A stretch of 64,000 nucleotides of DNA from Luteimicrobium sp042670205 (GTDB lineage Bacteria > Actinomycetota > Actinomycetes > Actinomycetales > Cellulomonadaceae): NCBI RefSeq assembly GCF_042670205.1, contig NZ_JBHUWD010000025.1, positions 3,979 through 67,978 on the forward strand, read 5' to 3'. The position numbers and the translations under genes are program-made. The notes below the pieces were generated by a model. That model did not search any database and had not been told where the DNA came from. It was given only the letters and a program-made list of their open reading frames with translations. Positions 49,720-56,868 of the stretch are shown here, one piece after another (position 1 is the stretch's first letter; every line of letters starts with the position of its first letter).

Positions 49720-50436
49720 TCAGAGGTCGGGCGGGCACCCCACGACGGTCACCTCGGTCTCGTCGTCGGGCCAGAGGCGCAGGATCGTCACGGAGGCCGG
49801 GGTGATCCGGATCTTCGTCCACTGCGCGGGCGGCGACCCGAACGCCCGCCCGACCGCGGCTCGCACCGCCATGGCGTGCGTGACGACGGCGACGGTCCGG
49901 CCCGTGCCCTCGTCGCGGAGCGCGCGCAGGCCGTCCCAGACGCGCTCGCCGACGCCCGCGAGCGACTCGCCGCCCGGCGCAGCGACGTCACCGCCCTGGT
50001 AGAACCGTCGGAGCCAGCCCGGCTCGCGCTCCTCGACCTCCGGGAAGCGCAGGCCCTCGTAGTCGCCGAAGTGGATCTCCGCGAAGCGTGCGTCCGTCCT
50101 CACGGGCACGCCGAGCCGGCGTCCGACGGCGGCCGCGGTCTCCTGCGTGCGGACGATCGGGGACGCGACGACGGCCGAGGCGCGCGGCAGGTCGGTCCAC
50201 GCCGTCCGGCCGATCCGGTGCACGAGATCCGCGGCCTGCGCCGCCTGCACCCGGCCCGCGGCCGTGAGCGACGGCCCCGGCTCGCCCGAGCCCGAGAACG
50301 CTCCCGCCACGGTCATCTCGGTCACTCCGTGCCGCACGAGCACCACGGTGAGCGGCTCGGCGTCGTCGAAGCGGACGGTCACGCCCGAGGGACGCCGAAC
50401 CGCAGGCTGCTCGGCGTCCCCCACCGCGGCGCTCAC
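49720..50436 (-). CDS. Histidine phosphatase family protein
   Basis: A 238-residue phosphoglycerate-mutase-like phosphatase. The catalytic histidine motif is VLVRHGVTEMT (RHG), with arginine in SPIVRTQETA, FAEIHFGDYEGL and the second histidine in VVTHAMAVRA. In M. tuberculosis the syntenic Rv2228c is an RNase HI-phosphatase fusion; here the RNase HI domain is missing and the N-terminus is a short linker. GTG at 50436 overlaps the preceding stop. Possible substrates include alpha-ribazole phosphate or phosphosugars. Confidence 0.9.
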   Translation of the reverse strand: MSAAVGDAEQPAVRRPSGVTVRFDDAEPLTVVLVRHGVTEMTVAGAFSGSGEPGPSLTAAGRVQAAQAADLVHRIGRTAWTDLPRASAVVASPIVRTQETAAAVGRRLGVPVRTDARFAEIHFGDYEGLRFPEVEEREPGWLRRFYQGGDVAAPGGESLAGVGERVWDGLRALRDEGTGRTVAVVTHAMAVRAAVGRAFGSPPAQWTKIRITPASVTILRLWPDDETEVTVVGCPPDL

Positions 50437-51182
50437 GCGGCCTGCCCGGCGGGTTCCACGCGGACGAGGATCCGGCCGCACTCCTCGCAGCGCACGATCT
50501 CGTCGGGGCCCTTCGTGGCGATGGCTCGCAGGTCGCCCGGGTTGAGCTCGAGGCGGCAGCCCTCGCAGCGCCGCCCGCGCAGCGCCGCCGCGCCGAGGCC
50601 GCCGGCCTGCGCGCGGACACGGTCGTACAGCGCGAGGAGCCCGGCGTCGATCCCGTCGGCCGCCTTCTCGCGCTCCGCGCGGACCTCCGAGACGGTGCCG
50701 TCGATGTCCCCCAGCTCCGCGTCGCGCTCCGACTCGGCCTGCTCCTTCTCGGCGACGAGCTGCGCGTGCGCGGACTCGAGCTCGGCGAGCGCCGACTCGT
50801 GCGCCTCGAGCCGCTCCATGACGTCGAGCTCGACCTCCTCGAGCGCCCCCTGGCGCCGCGCGAGGCTCGCGAGCTCCGCGACGAGCGCCTGCGCGTCCTT
50901 CGCGCCCACGGCACCGGAGTCGAGGCGCTGCTGGTCGCGGGCGGCGCGCGTGCGGACCTGCTCGACGTCCTGCTCGGCCTTCGCGACCTCGCGGCGCAGG
51001 TCCTCGGCGGCCGTCCGGGACTGGACGAGCGAGGTGTGCACGTCGGCGAGCCGGCCGTCCACCTCGGAGACCTTGGCGATCGCAGGCGACGACGACCGGC
51101 GGTGCGCGAGCTGCTGGAGGCGCGTGTCGAGGGCCTGGACGTCGAGGAGGCGGAGCTGGTCGGACGCAGGAGCAGTGGCCAC
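50433..51182 (-). CDS. Coiled-coil C4-type zinc-ribbon protein (CdsZ-like)
   Basis: A 249-residue protein: about 190 residues of continuous heptad-rich coiled coil (LRLLDVQALDTRLQQLAHRR onward) and a C-terminal zinc ribbon with cysteines in RRCEGCRLEL and VRCEECGRI. It matches the conserved actinobacterial family represented by Rv2229c. Family members have been linked to nucleic-acid or translation-associated roles, but function is not firmly known. GTG at 51182 follows AAGGA. It sits between the phosphatase and Nif3-like genes as in mycobacteria. Confidence 0.9.
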   Translation of the reverse strand: MATAPASDQLRLLDVQALDTRLQQLAHRRSSSPAIAKVSEVDGRLADVHTSLVQSRTAAEDLRREVAKAEQDVEQVRTRAARDQQRLDSGAVGAKDAQALVAELASLARRQGALEEVELDVMERLEAHESALAELESAHAQLVAEKEQAESERDAELGDIDGTVSEVRAEREKAADGIDAGLLALYDRVRAQAGGLGAAALRGRRCEGCRLELNPGDLRAIATKGPDEIVRCEECGRILVRVEPAGQAA

Positions 51183-51202
51183 AACGGTCCTTTCGGGACA
51201 GA

Positions 51203-52117
51203 TCAGGGCGACGGGAACCGGGCGGTCCACGGGTCCGTCGGGCGCGTGCTGACGCGCACGTCCAACTTACCCGCGTGCGGGGCGTCGGCGGTCTCGCCGA
51301 CCAGGCGGACGAGGTCGTGCGCGGCGTGCTCGAGCCACGGCCACTCCGACGCGAAGTGCGCGACGTCGACGAGGAAGGGGCGCGCCGCGCCCGCACCCGC
51401 GGCGCGTGCCTCGTGCTCGGCGCGCTCGCGCAGCTCGGACGCCGGGTGGTGACGCAGGTCCGCGGTCACGTAGACGTCGGCGCCCGACGAGCGCACCGCG
51501 TCGAACAGCGAGTCGCCCGCTCCCCCGACGACGGCGACCCGCTCGACCACCGCGTCCAGGTCGCCCGACACCCGGACGCCCTGGGCGGTGGCGGGCAGCG
51601 CCGCCGCGACGCGCTCGGCGAGCACGCGCAACGGCGCAGGCTCGGCCAGCCGCCCGACCCGGCCGATCCCGGTCGCGGGCAGCGTGTGGTCGCGCGTGTC
51701 CGCGGGGACGAGGGGCTCGGCGTCCTCCACGCCGATGAGCTCGGCCAACGCCTCGGCGACCCCGCCGCGGGCGGCGTCGGCGTTGGTGTGCGCGGTGTAG
51801 ACGGCGACGCCCTCGCGGATCGCGCGGTGGACGAACGCGCCCTTGAACGTCGTCGCAGCGACCGAGTGCACCCCGCGCAGCAGCAACGGGTGGTGCGTGA
51901 CGAGCAGGTCCGCGCCCACCTCGACGGCCTCGTCGAGGACGGTCCAGGTGGGGTCGACGGCGAAGAGGACGCGGCGGACCGGCTGCGCGGGGTCACCGGC
52001 CACCAGCCCGACGGCGTCCCACGACTCCGCGGACGACGGCGGGTAGAGCGCGTCGAGCACCCGGACCACATCGGAGAGCCGAAGGGCGTCGTCGGGAGGG
52101 GTCGGCTCGGCAGTCAT
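51203..52117 (-). CDS. Nif3-like dinuclear metal-centre protein
   Basis: A 304-residue NIF3/YbgI-family protein. Metal-binding residues are the histidines in THHPLLLRG, the aspartate/asparagine of YTAHTNADAA and the C-terminal DVAHFASEW with its glutamate. It forms toroidal hexamers; the reaction is not settled. Classified in the past as GTP cyclohydrolase I type 2. A TAGCCT hexamer lies six bases before the ATG at 52117, suggesting the Nif3-ribbon-phosphatase operon starts here. Confidence 0.9.
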   Translation of the reverse strand: MTAEPTPPDDALRLSDVVRVLDALYPPSSAESWDAVGLVAGDPAQPVRRVLFAVDPTWTVLDEAVEVGADLLVTHHPLLLRGVHSVAATTFKGAFVHRAIREGVAVYTAHTNADAARGGVAEALAELIGVEDAEPLVPADTRDHTLPATGIGRVGRLAEPAPLRVLAERVAAALPATAQGVRVSGDLDAVVERVAVVGGAGDSLFDAVRSSGADVYVTADLRHHPASELRERAEHEARAAGAGAARPFLVDVAHFASEWPWLEHAAHDLVRLVGETADAPHAGKLDVRVSTRPTDPWTARFPSP

Positions 52118-52123
52118 GTCGGC

Positions 52124-52129
52124 AGGCTA
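52124..52129 (-). promoter_or_regulatory. -10 hexamer TAGCCT, Nif3-like gene
   Basis: Six bases before the ATG at 52117 on the minus strand. Confidence 0.55.
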
Positions 52130-52161
52130 CCGGCGCCGAGCGCAGCCCGCCGTCCTCCGCC

Positions 52162-53865
52162 TCACCCGCCGTCCTTGGCCTCGCCGTAGGAGCCGGCCAC
52201 CCCGACCGACACGGGGAAGTCGACCGGGTAGTCCCCGAAGAGCAGCCTGCCCGACGCCGCGGCGGCCTCGCGGACCTCCGCCGCGACCGCGTCCGCGAGC
52301 GCCGCGGGCGTGTGCACGACGAGCTCGTCGTGCAGGAAGTACACGAGGTGCGGGCGGCCGGTGAACGGCGCCGGGGCGAGTCCCGGCGGCCCGTCCCCGA
52401 CGCCGAGCGCCCACAGCCGCCGGCGCACCTCGGCGATCCAGCACAGGGCCCACTCGGCGGCGGTGCCCTGCACGACGAAGTTGCGTGTGAACCGCCCCCA
52501 CGCCCGGGTCTGGGCGCGTGCCTTGGACTCGGCGCCCGCGTCGGCGTCGTCGCTCTGCGCGAGCACCTGGGTCTCGTGCCAGGAAGCGCCGGGGCGCGGG
52601 GAGGTGCGCCCGAGGAGCGTGGTGACGACGTCGCCCCGCTCCCCCGTGCGCGCGGCGTCCTCGACGAGCGCGAGCGCCTGCGGGAACGCGCGCGCGAGCC
52701 GCGGGAGGACGGCGGCGCTCGCGCCGGTCGTCCCCCCGTACATGGCGCCGAGCATCCCGACCTTGGCGTGCGCGCGCGAGTCGACGACGCCCGTGTCGAC
52801 CATGCCCTGGTAGAGGTCGGTGCCGCGCCCTGCCTCGGCCATGCGGTCGTCGTGCGCGAGCCCGGTGAGGACGCGGGGCTCGAGCTGGGCGGCGTCCGCG
52901 ACGACGAACACCCAGCCGGGGTCGGAGCGGACGGCGTCACGGAGCTGCTTGGGGACCTGGAGCGCGCCGCCTCCGCTCGACCCCCAGCGCCCGGTGACGA
53001 CGCCCCCGACGACGTACTCGGGCCGGAACCGTCCGTCCTGCACCCATGCGTCGAGCCACGCCCAGCCGTTCGCGGAGAACAGCCGTGAGAGCTTCTTGTA
53101 CGCGAGCAGCGGCTCGATGGCGGGGTGGTCGACCTGCTGCAGCTCCCACGAACGGGTCGAGGTGACCGCGAGCCCGGTCCGGCGCAGGGCCCGCAGGACG
53201 TCGGGGAGCGAGTCGGGGTTGAGGGTCGGGGCGTCGAGCGCGTCCCGGACCTGGGTGGCGAGCCGCTCCATCCGCTCCGGCCGGGCCCCGAGCGGGGGGC
53301 GCGAGCCGAGCTGGTCGCGGAGCACCTCGTCGTGCCGGTCCGCGTCCCAGGGCACGCCCGCCCGGTGCATCTCGGCGGCCGCGAGCGCCCCCGCGGCCTC
53401 GGCGGCCAGCAGCAGCCGGAGGCGGCCCGGCGCCTGGCTGGTGGCGACCGCGTCGAGCTGGGCGTGGAGCTCCGTGCGGCACGCCGGTCCGTCAAGCGTC
53501 GTCTCCCCGCCCGCCCCCGACGCGCGGGGGGCGGGGTCGAGGTCGAAGAGCGTGCCGTCGTCGTCGGGTGGGGGCTGGGTCCCGCCCGCGGGGACGGGCT
53601 GCAGCGTGTCCCACGACGACGACGGCCCCTGGGCGAGGGGCGAGCCGGCCGTCCAGGCGGAGGTCCGGAGCACGCGGTGCGCGAGGCGCAGGTCGTGGCA
53701 GCGGTCGACGCGCACGCCCGCGCGCAGGAGCCCGGGGTACCAGAGGTTGGTGTCGGCCCACGTCCAGCGGGGACGTTCGCCCCGCGCGGCCTCGGCCGCC
53801 GTCACGCCGCCGACGTCGACGGCGGTGGCTGGGCCCGGCGACGAGGCCGCGACGACGACATGCAC
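52162..53865 (-). CDS. DNA polymerase I-like protein with degenerate exonuclease part
   Basis: A 567-residue family A polymerase relative, shorter than PolA (about 900). The N-terminal 150 residues are where an exonuclease domain would sit but lack DEDD motifs. The polymerase part has motif A as VVADAAQLEPRVLTGLAHD (canonical DYSQIELR), motif B as RAHAKVGMLGAMYGG and motif C as LHDELVVH. The two metal-binding aspartates are kept. It is annotated in actinobacteria as bifunctional 3'-5' exonuclease/DNA polymerase and might act in repair or damage tolerance. No 5' nuclease domain is present. Confidence 0.88.
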   Translation of the reverse strand: MHVVVAASSPGPATAVDVGGVTAAEAARGERPRWTWADTNLWYPGLLRAGVRVDRCHDLRLAHRVLRTSAWTAGSPLAQGPSSSWDTLQPVPAGGTQPPPDDDGTLFDLDPAPRASGAGGETTLDGPACRTELHAQLDAVATSQAPGRLRLLLAAEAAGALAAAEMHRAGVPWDADRHDEVLRDQLGSRPPLGARPERMERLATQVRDALDAPTLNPDSLPDVLRALRRTGLAVTSTRSWELQQVDHPAIEPLLAYKKLSRLFSANGWAWLDAWVQDGRFRPEYVVGGVVTGRWGSSGGGALQVPKQLRDAVRSDPGWVFVVADAAQLEPRVLTGLAHDDRMAEAGRGTDLYQGMVDTGVVDSRAHAKVGMLGAMYGGTTGASAAVLPRLARAFPQALALVEDAARTGERGDVVTTLLGRTSPRPGASWHETQVLAQSDDADAGAESKARAQTRAWGRFTRNFVVQGTAAEWALCWIAEVRRRLWALGVGDGPPGLAPAPFTGRPHLVYFLHDELVVHTPAALADAVAAEVREAAAASGRLLFGDYPVDFPVSVGVAGSYGEAKDGG

Positions 53866-53969
53866 GCCTCAGTCTCCTGCGGGCTGCCCACACGGGTCGC
53901 CGGTCACGTCCGGACCGTGCCGCTCGTCACCCTCGTGAACACCACCGCTACCACGCGAGGGAGACCACC

Positions 53970-54479
53970 ATGACCCAGCTGAGCACCGCACCGACCACCA
54001 CCGTGACCCCGGACCCGCTCCGGGACCGCGTCGCCATCGACGCGCTGCGCGCGGAGTTCACCGATGCGGTGATGGTCCACGACTTCGACCGGCTGGCGTC
54101 CCTGTTCACCGACGACGGCGCCGTCCGCATGCCCGACGTGTCCGCCGAGGCGGAGGGCCGGGCGGCGATCCGGGCTTCGGTCGAGCGGATGCAGGGCGCG
54201 TGGGAGTTCTTCGTCCAGGTCTCCACGCCGGGCGCCGTCGTGCCCGACCCGGACGACCCCGACGCGGCGTCCGGGCGGACGTTCCTCGAGGAGCTCGGTC
54301 GGCTGCGCGACGGGACCTCGCACCGCAACCACGGCATCTACCACGACCGGTACCGACGGACCGCGGACGGCTGGCGGTTCGCGGAGCGGGTCTACGAGCT
54401 CCGGTACGTCGACGACACGCCCCTGCCCGGGACGCCCGGGATGCCGCCGTCGGCGCGGCCGCTGCCGGCTGCCGGCTGA
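53970..54479 (+). CDS. SnoaL/NTF2-like protein
   Basis: A 169-residue nuclear-transport-factor-2-fold protein: the N-terminal helix RVAIDALRAEFTDAVMVHDFD, LASLFTDDGAVRMPD, and strands HRNHGIYHDRYRRTADGWRFAERVY. Proteins of this group are often steroid- or aromatic-isomerising enzymes or small binding proteins. GAGGGAG precedes the ATG at 53970. It is divergent from the polymerase-like gene across 104 bases and converges on the aldolase at the left end of the catabolic region; a role in that pathway is possible but unproven. Confidence 0.82.
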   Translation: MTQLSTAPTTTVTPDPLRDRVAIDALRAEFTDAVMVHDFDRLASLFTDDGAVRMPDVSAEAEGRAAIRASVERMQGAWEFFVQVSTPGAVVPDPDDPDAASGRTFLEELGRLRDGTSHRNHGIYHDRYRRTADGWRFAERVYELRYVDDTPLPGTPGMPPSARPLPAAG

Positions 54480-54512
54480 GCGGGCCCCGCTGCCGGCAGG
54501 CGGGGCCCCGCT
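54479..54512. terminator. Convergent terminator between SnoaL-like gene and hpaI
   Basis: AGCGGG-CCCCGC-TGCC pairs with its mirror arm, with two single-base bulges and almost no loop. Confidence 0.6.
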
Positions 54513-54528
54513 GCCCGGGCGGGCGGGA

Positions 54529-55338
54529 TCAGTAGCCCCCGCGACCCGGGTCGGTGGCACCCACGAACCGCGTGGCGAGCGCCTCGGAGCCCCGCGCGAG
54601 CAGCGCGACGTCCGCACCGACGAGCACGAAGGACGCACCCGCCTCGAGATAGGAGTCCGCGACCGCCGGGTCGAACGCGTTGACCCCGACCGGGACGCCC
54701 TGCGCGCGGACGGCCTCGAACGCGCGCAGGACGGCGGCGACGACGTCGGGGTGCGTCTGCTGCCCGAGGAGCCCCATCGACGCCGCGAGGTCCGACGGCC
54801 CGACGAACACGCCGTCGACCCCGTCGACCGCCGCGATCTGGGCGGCGGCGTCGACGGCTGCCGCGGTCTCCACCTGGACGAACAGCGAGACGTGCTCGTC
54901 GGCGTCGGTGAGGTACCCGTCGACGCGGTTCCAGCGCGCGGACCGGGCCAGGGCCGAACCCACGCCGCGCCTGCCGCGGGGCGGGTACCGGACCGCCTCG
55001 ACGACGGCTTCCGCCTCGGCGGCCGACGACACCATGGGCACGAGGAGGTTCTGCGCCCCGAGGTCGAGCACCTGCTTGATGGCGACGGCGTCGCCGGCTG
55101 GCACCCGGACGACGGGCGTCACCGGGTACGCGGCGACGGCCTGGAGCTGCGCGAGGACGGACTCGAGGCCGTTGGGGCCGTGCTCCATGTCGACGAGCAG
55201 CCAGTCGAGGCCGCCGCCCGCGCAGATCTCCGCGACTACCGGGCTGCCCGTGCAGACCCACATCCCGGCGAGCGGCCGGTCGGCGGCGGCGAGCGCTGCC
55301 CGGAAGGTCGGCGCCAGCGGCGTCACTGGAAGCGGCAT
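54529..55338 (-). CDS. hpaI: HpaI-type class II pyruvate aldolase
   Basis: A 269-residue metal-dependent aldolase of the HpcH/HpaI family. In homoprotocatechuate degradation HpaI splits 4-hydroxy-2-oxoheptanedioate into pyruvate and succinic semialdehyde. Catalytic Arg78 (VVRVPAGD), His53 (DMEHGPN) and metal ligands Glu157 (VQVETAAAV) and Asp183 (GPSDLAASMG) fit the family. ATG at 55338 overlaps the hydratase end by 16 bases. A succinate-semialdehyde-type dehydrogenase at 62472 could take the product. Closely related aldolases act on 2-keto-3-deoxy-sugar acids, so the substrate is inferred from context. Confidence 0.86.
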   Translation of the reverse strand: MPLPVTPLAPTFRAALAAADRPLAGMWVCTGSPVVAEICAGGGLDWLLVDMEHGPNGLESVLAQLQAVAAYPVTPVVRVPAGDAVAIKQVLDLGAQNLLVPMVSSAAEAEAVVEAVRYPPRGRRGVGSALARSARWNRVDGYLTDADEHVSLFVQVETAAAVDAAAQIAAVDGVDGVFVGPSDLAASMGLLGQQTHPDVVAAVLRAFEAVRAQGVPVGVNAFDPAVADSYLEAGASFVLVGADVALLARGSEALATRFVGATDPGRGGY

Positions 55339-56108
55339 GTCAGGGTTCCCATCGGTCCGTAGTCGCACAGCACGCTGTCGCCGCGCGCGAGCCACATCGG
55401 CCGCGTGAACGAGCCCGCGAGGACGATCTCCCCGGCCTCGAGGCGCGCGCCGTGCTGGTGGAGCTTGTTCGCGAGCCACGCGACGCCCGTCGCCGGGTGG
55501 TTCAGCACGCCCGCCGCGACACCGGTCTCCTCGATCGTCTCGTTGCGGTACAGGAGCGCGGAGACCCAGCGCAGGTCGACCCGGTCGGGGGCGGTCGGGA
55601 CCCCGCCGAGCACCATCCCGCCGTACGCGGCGTTGTCGGCGATGGTGTCGACGATCGTCCGGCCCTCGAGCTCGATGTGCGAGTTGAGGATCTCGAGCGC
55701 GGGTGTCACGTACTCGGTGGCCCGCAGCACGTCGAACACCGTGCAGCGCGGGCCCTCGAGCGGCGCCGCCAGGACGAACGCCAGCTCGACCTCGATGCGG
55801 ACGTTCGAGAAGTCGTCGAACGGGATCGTCGCGCCGCTCTCCCAGACGGTGTCGTCGAACATGACGCCGTAGTCGGGCTCGGTGATCCCGGTGGCCGCCT
55901 GCATGGCCCGGGACGTGAGGCCGATCTTGCGCCCCACGAGGCGCCGTCCGGCCGCGAGCGCCCGGTCGCGCCACACGCCCTGGATCGCGTACGCGTCCTC
56001 GACGGTCGCGTCCGGGTAGCGCGCCGTGATGCGCGGGACGACGCCGCGGTCGCGCTCGGCCGCGGCCAGCTCGTCGGCGATGGCGGCGATGGTCTCGGTG
56101 GGCAGCAC
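55323..56108 (-). CDS. hpaH: 2-oxo-hept-4-ene-1,7-dioate hydratase (HpaH/MhpD family)
   Basis: A 261-residue FAH-like hydratase of the 2-keto-4-pentenoate hydratase family; E. coli HpaH is 267 residues. Visible segments are VVPRITARYPDATVEDAYAIQ, RRLVGRKIGLTSRAMQ, EPDYGVMFDD, VEVELAFVL (read IEVELAFVL), ILNSHIELEGRTIVDTIADNA and the C-terminal GPMGTLTCRF. It adds water to the dienol product before HpaI cleavage. GTG at 56108 has GGAGGA four bases upstream. Specificity for the C7 diacid is inferred from the neighbouring aldolase. Confidence 0.87.
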   Translation of the reverse strand: MLPTETIAAIADELAAAERDRGVVPRITARYPDATVEDAYAIQGVWRDRALAAGRRLVGRKIGLTSRAMQAATGITEPDYGVMFDDTVWESGATIPFDDFSNVRIEVELAFVLAAPLEGPRCTVFDVLRATEYVTPALEILNSHIELEGRTIVDTIADNAAYGGMVLGGVPTAPDRVDLRWVSALLYRNETIEETGVAAGVLNHPATGVAWLANKLHQHGARLEAGEIVLAGSFTRPMWLARGDSVLCDYGPMGTLTCRFQ

Positions 56109-56151
56109 GCGTCCTCCGGGGGTCGTGCGGGCGGGTGGTCGTACGGAGGCG

Positions 56152-56868
56152 TCAGCCGTGGCCGGCGGCCGCGACGGCCTCGAGCGGCGCGGCCTCGCCC
56201 GGGTGCTCGTGGTGCAGGTACGCCTCGAGCGTCCCGCGCCGGTGGCTGCGGACCGCCTGCTCGACGTCGTCGAGCGGCGCCCCGCCCTCGATGAGCCCGA
56301 GGATGTGCTCGTGCTCGTGCACGGACTCGCGGGCACGCTCGGGCACGAACGCGAAGATCGTGTCGCGCATGTGGCCGAGCCGCGCCCACTCCGTCTCCAC
56401 CATCGCGAGCAGCCGCGGGTTCGCGCAGCGCGAGTACAGGATGTGGTGGAACTCCTGGTTGAGCGCAGAGAAGGCGCGCGGGTCGAAGCGGTCGAGCGAC
56501 GCCGTCATGACCTCGTTGAGCGCGCGGGCGCGGCCGAGGTCGGCCGGCGTGAGGTGTCGCGACGACAGCGCGGTCGCGGCGCTCTCGACGATCCCGATGG
56601 CCTGCATGGCGAAGCGGTACTGGGTGTCGTCGACCATCGAGACGCGCGCCCCGACGTTGCGCTCGTACGTGACCAGGCCTTCGGCCTCGAGCTGGCGGAC
56701 GGCCTCCCGGACCGGCACGACGCTCATGTCGAGCTCCTTGGCGATGGTCCCGAGGACGAGCCGGAAGCCGGGCGTGAACTCCTGGCTCGCGATCCGCTCC
56801 CGCACCCACGCGTACGCGAGCTGCGACTTGCTCGCGCCGTCCGCGACGGTCACCGTGCTGCGCGCCAC
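56152..56868 (-). CDS. GntR-family regulator (FCD type)
   Basis: A 238-residue regulator with the GntR winged helix (AYAWVRERIASQEFTPGFRL, then SVVPVREAVRQLEAEGLV) and an FCD effector domain with RDTIFAFVPERARESVHEHEHI, containing metal-type histidines. FCD regulators usually answer to carboxylic acids, here probably a pathway intermediate. GTG at 56868 has GAGG eight bases upstream and overlaps the FAH-RraA stop by 19 bases. GATCRTATACGATC-like dyads in two promoters of the region are good operator candidates. Confidence 0.88.
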   Translation of the reverse strand: MARSTVTVADGASKSQLAYAWVRERIASQEFTPGFRLVLGTIAKELDMSVVPVREAVRQLEAEGLVTYERNVGARVSMVDDTQYRFAMQAIGIVESAATALSSRHLTPADLGRARALNEVMTASLDRFDPRAFSALNQEFHHILYSRCANPRLLAMVETEWARLGHMRDTIFAFVPERARESVHEHEHILGLIEGGAPLDDVEQAVRSHRRGTLEAYLHHEHPGEAAPLEAVAAAGHG

